DNA of 19,711 nucleotides. Origin: Planctomycetota bacterium. Lineage in GTDB: Bacteria; Planctomycetota; Phycisphaerae; Sedimentisphaerales; Anaerohalosphaeraceae. A program made the position numbers and the translations under genes. The notes beneath the pieces are model-generated. The model was not told where the DNA came from. It searched no databases and saw only the letters and a list, made by a program, of their open reading frames with translations. Position 1 is the first letter of the stretch. Every line of letters starts with the position of its first letter. The stretch spans positions 1 to 19,711 of the forward strand of contig DAOVVQ010000032.1 in NCBI GenBank assembly GCA_030637065.1, given 5' to 3'. Below, piece by piece: positions 6,503 through 18,500 of this stretch.

Positions 6503-9500
6503 TTAAGGAAACGCCGGCGGAGTACCCATGGTCGTAGACCATTCGATGCTTTCAACGCTCTCATTAGGCGGCACCGCAGAGTCCCGATACTTAATTTTGA
6601 ACGCGGCATACTGATTCCATGTATCAAGGTCGACCTGATATAGATTTTCCAACTGCCAGGGGCTGCTGGGGTGAACGTCTTGAGAGATAAACATGTACCA
6701 GACCGGAGGAGTAAGGTCCTCGCCGGTAACCGCCTCCATGACCACCACCGGAGTCGAACCGTCCATGTACTTGGCGAACGACAGCCACTGCGGCGCATTG
6801 CCCTGAACACCGCCCGTCGGGAATGGAGCATCTGTGTCTGCTACAACGCCCTCTTCCGGTATGGCGGATGCGGAAACCGAATAGCTACCCTGATTCAGAT
6901 GTTCGTCTCGAGTCTTCACACGATAGAAGTACTCCGTACCTGTGGTCAGGCCCTCATCCACGTAAGTGGGATCGTCCTGCCATGGCGAATCGTGGCCGCC
7001 AGCGGTCAGACATTCGAAGTAATACTCCACACCGCCCGGCGAGTCATCGGTTGCGGTTACGGCTGTCATTGTAATCGACGAAGCTGAGGCCGAGATCGGC
7101 AGAGTTGCCCACTGGCTGGGATCCGGCTGTGGCGGATTTGTCTCTGCAGCATTTGAAGTAGCAAAAGCTTCGATCGAGTATTCGGTTACATTGCCGATTA
7201 TGGGATTATTCGATCCGTCAAAAGCCCTGACTTCGCCAACCATGAAGACATACGAATACTCTGTATCAGCTATCAACCCGATATCCGTCCACGCAGTCGG
7301 ATCGGCAGGGTTACCTGTCCACTGCCAGCCGCTGGAATTGCCGGGATCTCCATCGGGACCAGAGACTCGCTCGAAGTAGTAGGCAACGTCCCAGCCCCAG
7401 GAATCGTACGCCGTTCTGGCAGCCATTGCGATCTGATCCGTAGAACCGGGAACCGCGTACGGCTTGGTTAGCCATACGGACCGGTCAGGCTGGGGTGCGT
7501 TGTCATCTTCCACAAGCCAGCAACCTGCAACCGCCATCAGGTCATCGGAACCCACATATTCGTCAGCATCGGTGTCAGCGCCCTCGCACCAGCCGGGTTC
7601 GATACAGGTATTGTCCATCCAATGCAAGGCGACCACCGCAAAGTCCTCGAGGCGGATCATACCGTCAGGGATCAGATCAATATACCGGCAGCTATCTTCT
7701 GTCAGTACGAGTCGATAATGGTAGCCCAAATCGACCGTGCCTCCGTCGTATGCACCGAAGGCATCATCGGTTCTCGTAGTATACAGCCTGTAAGCTTTCG
7801 CTGAAAACAGCCTTATGGCAAAATCACTCCCGGCGTCTACGCACGGGCTCTGCGGCAACTGACCCGCAGCGGTCTGGCCCAGATAATAATCACCGAGCGG
7901 TCCGGTCGCAAAGAGGGGATCTTCATTGATAACACCCTCGTGACTGCCCGGCAGCATAGTGGCTGGATCGCCTTCGACATAAGTCGCCGGTTCTGAAAGC
8001 CCGCCGTGGATATCAGTGTGAGTAATCGTCAATTCTCCCGGCCTCGGATCGAACTCGAAACCGGTGCCAACCACGATCTGCCTGCCTAACGCGGCTGTAT
8101 TATTCCAGAAGATGCTGTCAATAACCGCAGGTGTACTGAAATAGCCGCAATACAGACCACCGCCGATACCGCTTGGCGATATCAGACCGAAATCACCAAC
8201 CGCCTCGTTATCGGAAATCGTACAACTGGAAATCCTGGGAGCAGAATGCCAGTTTGCCGATATTCCGCCGCCGTCCCTGCCCGCCTGGTTATTGACTATC
8301 AGGCAGTTCGTTACATTAGGATCGGTAAGTGTGGCGCCGGTAATGTAGATACCACCACCGGAAGCGGTCGCCAGATTGTCATTGAACCTGTTGTCGACGA
8401 TCTGGGCCGGGACAGAATCGCAGTAGATTCCCGCACCCTGGCCGGCGACAATTTCCGGGTCCCCTATAATCGGAATGACAGCGTCCGGATCAGCCATAAT
8501 CGAACCGGCAAAGTTATTCTGAATTTTACAATTCTGAATCCTGGCCTTGCCGTAGATATCAAACAGATTTGCTCCGTATATGCCTGCTCCCTGGAATGCC
8601 AGATTACTTATGATATTGCAATCGGCTATCCCGGCATCGGCCCCGGCGAAGTAAATGCCTCCGCCAACAGACGCCACATTCTCGCCTATCAGGCACTCTA
8701 TAGCTCCACCGGAGGACATCTTGTACTTACTGAACCTGACTGTAGCTTCGTTTTCAAAAGCAACACCGCCGCCATGACCCAGAGACGAATTGAGATGGAA
8801 TATCTCTATCGTCGGCTTGGCCGCGACGTTACCGGTTACGGCACAGCCCTCGAATACCACATTGGACTGTCCCGCACAGTAAATACCGCCGCCATAGCTG
8901 GGGATCTCATAGATCACATCAGGCTGCTGGACGGTACCGTCGCCCGCATCGCCGCCGAGACCGCTCACACCACCCTGAGTTATGTTGCCGCTGATAGTAC
9001 AGGCAACAAACATCGGCTCGCTATACTCGGCACAATAAACACCGCCGCCATAAGCACTATAGAAACGGTAATCACCCGCGTATCCGAATGCCTGCCATGT
9101 TGCATTGGTCTCATTGGTCCAGAGACCGCCGAATCCGGCGCTTCCTTCTTCGCCGCCACCGCCGTTGCCGCCGCTGCCGCCGAAAGCCGAACAGTTTCTG
9201 ACCTGGCAGTTAATAAATGTCGGACTGGAGTATTCCGCGACATACACACCGCCGCCTCTTGCCCAGCCGCCCCAGCCGCCTCTTCCGGCGACAAGGTTAT
9301 TCTGACCGGCATCTGCACCATTGCCGCCGTTACCACCGGCAATGCGGAAGTTCTCGATCACACAGTTACTGATCGTGGGACTGGACCCGTATGAGCAATA
9401 GATCCCGCCGCCTTCCGCGGGCGAGCCATCCTGCCCGTCAGGACTGAGATCGGAACCGTCGGCGCCATTGGCCGCGACCCAGACGAAAAGGCTGTCACCG

Positions 9501-12500
9501 GCAACCGTAACGCCGTTAAGCACCGTCTTGCTGCCGGCTGTAGTGGCGAATCTTATCCCGCTGCCGGCAAAACCGCCGACATATATCACCGTAGCCGCCA
9601 CGATATCCGCATCGTCCGGATTGGTACCGGTAATGGTAACTTCCTTGTCGATGACCAGTCCAGTGCCATCGTAGAAACCGGAGGAAAGTATGATCACGTC
9701 ACCCGGCCTTGCCCCTTCGACCGCACTTTGGAGAGTCGGATAGTCCGCTGGGACAGAGAGAGTACGCTGTTGCAGAATTATCTCGGCAAGATCGAAGAAG
9801 TCGATCGGACCGTCATGACCGGTATCTTTGATCTGGACGGTCTGCTGTACACTGACCTGCAGCCCGATGAGATCTTCGAACTTGTCGGCGTTTTGCACCA
9901 TCCAGTCATTGACATTGTCTTTGGCATAACCATACGCTTCCCTGGTGGATATCCATCCAGCCGGTGCGAAAAGATCGGCTCCGCTATCCTTATCCATGGA
10001 CTCAAGCAGATAATTCGTAAACACACCGTGCCGGAGCGTGACATTTTCCCATGCAAGCTGATCGGCACTACATGCAGAGAGCACTATCCCGACTTCCGCG
10101 TCCGGTGTTTCCACCGGAACCCTGACCAGGTCTTCGGCAAAACCGTCACCCATGTCGGGCGCAACTCCGCCAATACCCCTTGGCGAAAGGACCAGATCCG
10201 AATTTGCACCGTAGAAAGAAGTATCCAGAATGACCAGATAATCCCGCGTCGGCAGATTCACGCTGCTTAGCCACTGGCTCATCTCGTCATCGCTGATGTT
10301 CTGACCGGCATAGGTAACCAGGTACTCGTCGAGCGAATCTCTTTCGTCAGTCGGTTCGAGATCGGTAGCTGTAGTCCCGTGCCCGGCAAAGTAGAATACA
10401 AAGACATCGTCGTCGTCCGCCCTGTCAGCCATCTCCATGATAGCCGCCTGAATACCGCTCTTTGTCGCCCCTGAATCCGTAAGCAGAATTATATTGTCAG
10501 GATTATCCAGAGCCTGCGGGTTCCAATTGGCGGACTGACGCAATTTGCGATAGAACTGTTCGGCATCGTTGACCGACCATCTGATATCCGCATCGAACAG
10601 GTAATCGGCAATGCCGCATACAACGGCATAATACCGCGTTTCCTTGAGTTGGAAGGTCACCTTTACATGCTTGTCGGAATCCATAGCCACGGTGTTAAAC
10701 GGCAGAGTCGACGTATCGTCATCCGTACCGGTCCAGAGTATCTGATACAGGTTCGGATCGGGAACGACTCCCACGCTCAATTCAACGATCGAATCCTTGT
10801 CCTTGTAACCGCTTGGCGGGGTAAGGACAGGGCTAAAGCCGGGCAATTCCGCAACCGGATCAAAGTCGTATGTCAAGTAGTACCGCGGCGTGTAAGTAAC
10901 ATGGACCGTCTTATCGACATCCATAGTAACATAATTCTCAGGACCGGTTGCCATGTCGTTATCCGTACCGCTCCATCGCACCTGGAACTGCTGCGAGGCA
11001 TCGTCGCCATACCCAGGAGGCGGCGTAACGCTTACCTTAACCACAGTGTACTGATTGTATTCGGCATTGTCCGGATCCAGCGTATACTCGATTGCCGATG
11101 CGCCTTCGACATTGGTAACCATAACGTTGAGATGATACTGAAGCACCGGGAACTGCGCGTGATGGTAACCCATATCCACGGTATTGACGTCGACTACGCT
11201 GTCGGTTCTGGTCGTATAGGCGCCCAATCCGATATTAGCGGCAAGATCATTGCCGGCATCTACACAGGGACTGTCAACCAACTGCCCGGCTGCAACCTGA
11301 TTGAGGAAGTGATCACCTATAAACAGTGGATCCATCTCGATATTGAAGGTCTCCGGCCCCCAGACAAAGCTGTTGGGCTCGAAATCATAGAAAACCTCGC
11401 CGTTGACAACACAGCCGTCTTCAATATAGAGCGGAGCACCGAAGGAAAGACCACCCAGTGCCTCACCAAGATTAACACGCGGCTTGGTTATGTCGACCTT
11501 GCTGTCCGTAACCGGATCGCCGGTGGCAACCAGCACTTCTCTTATTTTCTTATGCGACAGGTAAGTCCCCATCTTGGTCTTAGCCGCATGTTGGAGACTG
11601 GCTACAACACCTGCGGCGAACGGACAAGCCGAAGATGTACCGTTAAAGTTCGGGTAGTAATCGCCCGGATCGTATCCACCTTCGGCAACGATATCCGTCG
11701 TATACATCGGATCGGCCGGTGCAAGAATATCCAGTATTTCAGCCGTGTTCGAATAATCGGTCACCTCGTCGGTCGTATCGTAAACGGCGCCTACGGAGAT
11801 CACATCCGACATGGCGGCAGGCCAAGTGATACCTTGACCGGAGAATCCGTCATTGCCTGAGCCGGCCAATATAGTGATGCCAGCGGCAACGGCGTTGGCA
11901 GCAGCCTGAGTCAGAGCAGGCGAAAAGGCATCTGCATCTGCCGAGCTATCAAACGGCAGACCCCATATTGCCCAACTGTTACTCATGACGAGAATGGGAT
12001 TTTCCGGATCGTCGTTGCGATGCGTAAGGCACCAATCCCAAGCGGCAAGAGTAGCATCTGACGGGAAAGAGGCGCCATCATCAGGCGTGGCCTTCAGGGC
12101 ATATAACTTAGCACCCGGTGCTACACCGCCAATATAATCTCCGACAGTGCCAAGGTCGCCGGCTGCTATACCTGCACACGCCGTTCCATGCGCACTGCCG
12201 ACGCCCATGGGATCGCCGTCGTCTTCTGCTGTATCGTAACCACCGATGACCTTGTCATTCGGGAACTCGCCACCGCCAAGCCTCGGGTGAGTATAATCAA
12301 CACCCGTGTCAACTATGGCGATAGCAACGCCTGTACCATTGAAAGCCTCTCGTGCAGCCATGGCATTTGCCAGCGGAATGGCCTGGGCCAGTGTCGACTC
12401 GGCATACCTTACGGGCTCGACGGACGAAACCGCTGGATCGGCAAGCAGCTTGTTCAGGCCGGCAATAGTCACTTCGCCGGAGAAGGCCGCCTGGTTCTCA

Positions 12501-15500
12501 TAAACGTATCCCACCGCAAACTCGGACACCGTCAGCGATGACAGGACCGAATTCTGGCTGCCGGCTACCGCCTGCCTCAGGGCGCCAACAGACTCGGACG
12601 CCTCCCAATCGGTAGCCTGCCCGCTTGCCACCGGATCAGTGAGACTGACGATTACCCGCACTGTCGCCTGACCGGCGTTAAACTGATCGTAAACATCCTG
12701 GGCGTCCACAAGTTTGGGACCGCCGGCGCTCTGCCCGGTAACTTCGGCCAAAACACCTCCCAGATCAAATTCAATAGCGTTGGGATCATACGCCGGTCCG
12801 ATGTCGCTGTGCGTGATATTCAATATCGAAGACATAGGTCCGTATATATCGCCGGTCCCGACGGATATCTGGGCGCCGTTGTCACTGGTGTTGCCCCAGA
12901 TGATACTGTTGACGATAGTCGTCTGGGTGCTGTAGGCAACTGACAGTCCACCACCGAAACCCGTGCCTTCGCCGTAGCTTCCGGTAACGGAGTTGTCGGC
13001 GATAGTACTGTTCGATATAGTCGGCTCCGCGAACCAGTTGACACTGATCCCACCGCCGTCGCGACTGGCAGAGTTGTCGGTCACCAGCGAATTTATAAGC
13101 AGAGGAGTAAAGTCAAGATCCTGATCGCTTCCGCCATAGTAGATACCGCCGCCCGACGCCGTAGCCTGGTTTTTCCTGAACACCGAATCAATTACGTCAA
13201 CCACAGACGAGAAGCAATAGTACCCGCCGCCCTGTCCGTAGATCCCGTCTGCCGGATCGCTTGATCCGTCAGATCGGAAAGCAGCCGTGTAGTTGGCCTG
13301 GTTACCCGTAAAGACCGAATCGGTGATCGTGCCGTTGGAGTAAATCGTATGCAAACCACCACCGTGGAAGGCGGTATTGTCGGCAAACTCGGTGCCTGCG
13401 ATCGTCGTATCGGTAACAGAACTGTAAATACCGCCACCAAGACAGGCGATGTTGTTGCTGATAATACATTCGGTCAAATTGATCGCACTGTCATCTTCTC
13501 CGCAGATACCGCCGCCGAAACTGACATAATAGTCATCGGGACCTTCTCCGTAAAAATCAGGGTCATCCTGGCTGGGAGCCGGAAGATCGGTTGAGGTGTC
13601 AGCCAGATTATCGTTGACCACACAATTAGCCAGGTCCACCGTACTTCCGTCGGCGACGTAGATTGCACCACCGGCGGTTTCAATATTGAATTTGCGCTCC
13701 GGCAGTCTGGTGGAATAGCCGGGGCCGGTCCCTCCAATGCCGCTGACACCACCGTAAGAGGCATTGTTTTCAAACGTACAGCCGGAGAACTGCAGCGAAC
13801 TGCCGTATTCGGCATAAACCGCACCGCCGTAACCGCTGTATTCCCAATAGTCATAGCGGCTGTCATACGGATCAAATCCGCTGTAGTTGCCCAACTCGAA
13901 ATCATACGTCCAGTCGAGCAGGAAGTCCTCCCAACTGACATACTTATCCCAATGGAACCACTGGCTCCATAAATCCCAGTCATAGCGATTCGACCAGGTG
14001 AATCCCTCATAGTACTTATCGCCGAATTCCCATCCGTCCCACCACCACCAGTAGTAGTAATACGGATCATCTTCTTCGTAACTCGGAGCCCATTCCCAAG
14101 TGCCGCCTCTTCCACCAGGCCAATTGCCCGGGCCGGTGCCATTACCGCCATGACCACCATCTCCGCCACGGGCATAGTTATTCGTAAAGACACAGTCCCT
14201 GAATACCGGGGCGCTGGTAAATCCGCAGTATACCGCTCCGCCATAGGCCCTTCCGGCCCAGCCGCCGTCCCAGCCCATTTGATGGCCACTAACACCATTG
14301 GAGCCGTCGCCGCCATCGCCACCGGAAGCAGAGTTATCACTGAACACACAGTTCAGGATCGTCGGCGAACTGTCATACATCTGTATTGCACCGCCATACA
14401 GGTCGACGCCATCATAACCGTCCCTGTCCTGGTTACCACCGTCTCTACCATTTCCACCAGACCAGTTGTTGCCGGTAAAGACGCAGTTTCTGATGGTAAG
14501 ATCACTGTTGAAAAGGCGGGTCCGGCTTCTGGTAATCGTAAAGCCCTCGACAATGGCATCAGGTCCGACATTGTCAATATTAAGATAGAAATTACTGAGG
14601 ACCGTACTGGCCACCGTATCGCTGTCATCCGGGTTGACACTGCTAAGCCGGATGCTCTTTCCATAGAACGTAATGTTCCAAAGAGGCCCGCGGCCCGTAG
14701 TTGATTGATATGTACCCGGCAGCACCATGACCACATCACCATCCTGCGCATCGTCTATCGCATGCTGGATCGAAGTGTAATACATGTCATCTCCGCCAAC
14801 ATTGCCGACTACCAGCGTCCTGGGCTGGTCGAATTCGACGACAATGTTCTTGTCAGCGGACATAAGCACGCCGTTATTCAGGGAACGCAAACCGTAATTA
14901 AAGGTAGCGGCATAATCGATCTTCTCCGGATCGTCGGGATCGATGCCATACCATCTTACAACACGATACCCCGGATCCGGCACTGCGGTAAGCCTTACCA
15001 TCGTACCGGGATAGTACATGCCTGACGACGGTTCGATAATGCCGTGGTCCCGCTGACTCACAGTCGTCAACTGATACTTGGCAATACCATCGGCATTGCA
15101 GTGATGGAAACCCATGTCCGCGATCCCTGTATCGAAAGCGCCATTTATATCAGTTATGGATTTGTCCAGACCCAGATTCTCAGCAGTTGTGCTGCCGGAA
15201 TCCACCGCCGGACTTGCCTGATCAAGGTAATAGTGATAGTACAGACCGAAGACAACATTCGGGTCAGCCGGCTCACCGTCAGGCCCACCCATGATGAACA
15301 TGGGATCGCCGTCACGGTTGCCCTGATTGCCCGACAGGCTGTTGATCTGCGCCCCACCATCGTAGGACACGTCGGTAAGTTCGTCATACAGATCGCCATG
15401 GGGATTATCGTTAAACAGACAGAACTGTACCGTCGTGCCAGAGCCCACACGCTCTGCATAGATCGCGGAGGCACTGCAGTCGTTGAAGATAGAATCGATG

Positions 15501-18500
15501 ATCCTCGAACGGCTGGCCCAACCGTCAAACACGCCGCCTCCGAAACCGCCGGAGGAGTTATCATTGAACGTACAGTTAGCTATTAGCGGCGAAGCCGAGA
15601 GCATATTGGCGATCCCACCGCCGCCGCCGCCGGCAAAGTTACCCGCAACAAGACAGTTTTTGATCCGATGCATGGTCGTCGGATTGCCGCCGTTGAGGCC
15701 TATGGCTCCACCGTAACCTTCTTCGCCGTCGGCCTGATTGTCCTGCAAAATACAATCGCTGATGTAGGCACTTGAATCGACACAGGAAACACCGCCACCG
15801 ACACCGGCACGATCCATGGCCTTATTGCCAAAGATAACGCCACCGTTAATTGAAACGTCACCCGCGTCTACATACATGCCGCCGCCATGCGAGGCACGGT
15901 TCTCTGCAAAGTAGCAGTCGGTAAACCTGCCGGTCGCGTTTCTGATACGCATCGCACCACCGAGTTTCGCCTGGTTCTGGGCAAAACTGCACTCAAAAAA
16001 GCTGGCTGTCAGTTCCACAGTATAATCGTCTTCGTACTGAACGTCTATGGCACCGCCAGTGCCATACGCGGTGTTATCGGCGAAAGCACATCGCTGGAAG
16101 TTCGCATCGGTCTTACAAGTGACCGCAGCACCGTTGGCATGTGTATAGTTGGACGCAAACGTACAGTCATTTACATCAACCGCAGAACTGGGGCCCACAT
16201 ACAGCCCGCCAGAGGGCGTATCCGTTGGCTCCATCGGGATCTGATAGGTGTAATAGTAATAGTAGAAGAAGTCATAACTGATAGCGTCGTCGCGGGTCTT
16301 GTTACCCCTGATAAGGCAGTCCATCATGTCAAGATCGCAATCGGACGCGAAGTAGAGCGCCCCTGCCATGTTCTCGCTGAACTCGCTGTCCCTGATCTCA
16401 AGAGCATTATTCCAGCTTCCGTAGAGAGCACCGCCTCTTGTGTATGTCGGCATTTCCACAGTCTCAGTCTCAAACCCGTCTTCGGTAATAAAGGTTTGCT
16501 GATAGAAGTAGACGTCGAAGGCCCGGTTGCCGCTGAAAGTGCTGCCGGCAATATACATATCTGCATTGTCATCGCAATAAATCGCACCACCAAGTGAAGT
16601 GTCGATCGGTGTATAGAAACCGTTACGACCATCGGAGGCGTTGTTATAGGGATTAGCCCAGCTTGAACCCGGACCCGTCACACCACCTTCACCGGGCGAG
16701 CCGGGTCTGGCCTGATTGTCGCTCACGGTGCATCCTGTCATAACCGGCCTGCAACCGTCGGCGGCGTAAACTCCACCACCCTTACCTTCACCGGAGGCAT
16801 CTCCACCGTCGCCACCCCAGCTTTCTTTACCGTTGCTGTTGTTTCCTCTGGTGCTTCCATTACCACCGTCACCGCCGGCTCCGCCTTCAGCGGAATTGTC
16901 ACTGATCGTGCAGTCGCGAATGACGGGGTTGCTTGCACCGACACATGCGATCGCACCGCCGTATCCGACACCACTGCCGGCTCCGGCGTGACCGCCGGAT
17001 TGACCGTCCAGATTCTGGTTTCCAATGGAGTATCCGTTGGCACCGTCGCCACCCTGGCCACCGGTTGCCATACAGTTGGTGATCACACATTTTTCTATCG
17101 TCGGGCTCGATCCGTTCTCACAGAATATCGCGCCGCCATATCCGTCACCTACGGCATCCCTTCCGGAATTGGCACGCGGTGGCGCCTCCGGAGTCTGGTT
17201 CGGAGGCCACGGCTCACCGGGTATCGAGAAACTTGCCCCGACAGCGCCAGCCATAAAGCCGTTGGTGATCGTAACTCCCATGACCCTGCTGTCGTTACCT
17301 TCACCGTTGTGGAAGTGGAACGCACGCTTGGAGAGATAACGGCTGCCCTGGCAGTCAATTACCGTGTTGTCCACAGTCCAGACATCATCCGGATTGGTAG
17401 ACCTCAATGTAATAGCCTTCCCGTCAAAGTCAATACCGTCCGGCTCGGCTATGTAATGAATGCCGGTAGTAAGGACAACAGTGTCGCCACTCCTTGACGC
17501 CTCTACCGCTTCGGCGATTGTCGGATAAACCAGCGGAACAAGCAGATTTCGCGGCAGGTTCAAGATAAACTCGATCGTGACAACCTTGTCGGCATCCATA
17601 GTAACTATATGAGTAGGCTCCGGCGATGCATCATCGTCAGTACCGGTCCATTTTTCCACTATATGGTTCGGATCGGGCAAAGACGTCAGTTGCACCATCG
17701 TTCCCTGAGTAAGTACGTAAGTTCCCGGCTGCCACGGTGAAGCGATCGTTCCCCCGTCACCTATAACCGTAATCGTCAACGTGTATTCTTCCACCGGCTC
17801 GGATGCGTCATAATGATACCCCATATCGACCCGCCCGGCATCACCGTCGGCGCCAATCGTACCAACATCGGCAAGATGGTTGGTGCGAGTCGTAAGCTCT
17901 AAACCAAGACGCGATGAAAGTTCATCGGCATCCAAAGAACCAACGTCAACACAGGGGCTCTGGTCTAATTGACCGGCATCGATCTGGCTTAAATAGTAAT
18001 CCAGAATAAACAGCGGATCTTCTTCGATATTGAAGCTGTTCGGATCCCACGCAAAGCTGTTCGGGTCAAAGTCATAAATAACCTCGCCATTGAGCACACA
18101 ACCATCTTCGATGTAAATGGGAATTCCACCCGACAAGCTGGCGATAGCCGCACCCAGATTCACACGCGGCTTGGTTATGGCTATCTTGGTGTCGGTTACC
18201 GGGTCTCCCGTACCGACCAGCGTGTTCCTGATCAGGGCAGGCGAAAGAGGAGCACCCAGCTTCTTGACAGCCGCTGACTGCAAACTTGCCACGACACCGG
18301 CAGCAAAAGGACAAGCCGAAGATGTGCCGCCAAAGTACGGGAAATAATCGCCGGGATCGTAACCACCGAGACCGACGATGTCGGTCGTATATACCGGGTC
18401 CGCAGGTGCAAGAATATCCAGGATCGTCGACGTGTTGGAATATTCCGTAACCTCGTCTGTCGTATCATAAACAGCACCGACCGATATGACATCGGACATC

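Noticed and set aside
8246..11860. Rightward open frames of about 380-400 codons opposite the giant gene (8246-9394 and 10649-11860)
   Set aside because: They lie opposite beta-helix, caspase-like and subtilase sequence with clear motifs. The antisense products have no domain pattern, and their Arg/His/Ile-rich composition is that of a shadow frame.
13474..14349. Minus-strand frame of 291 codons overlapping the giant gene in another frame
   Set aside because: Its repetitive Met/Thr/Val composition arises from the frame-shifted Gly- and Tyr/Trp-coding repeats; it has no motif or ribosome site to support it.
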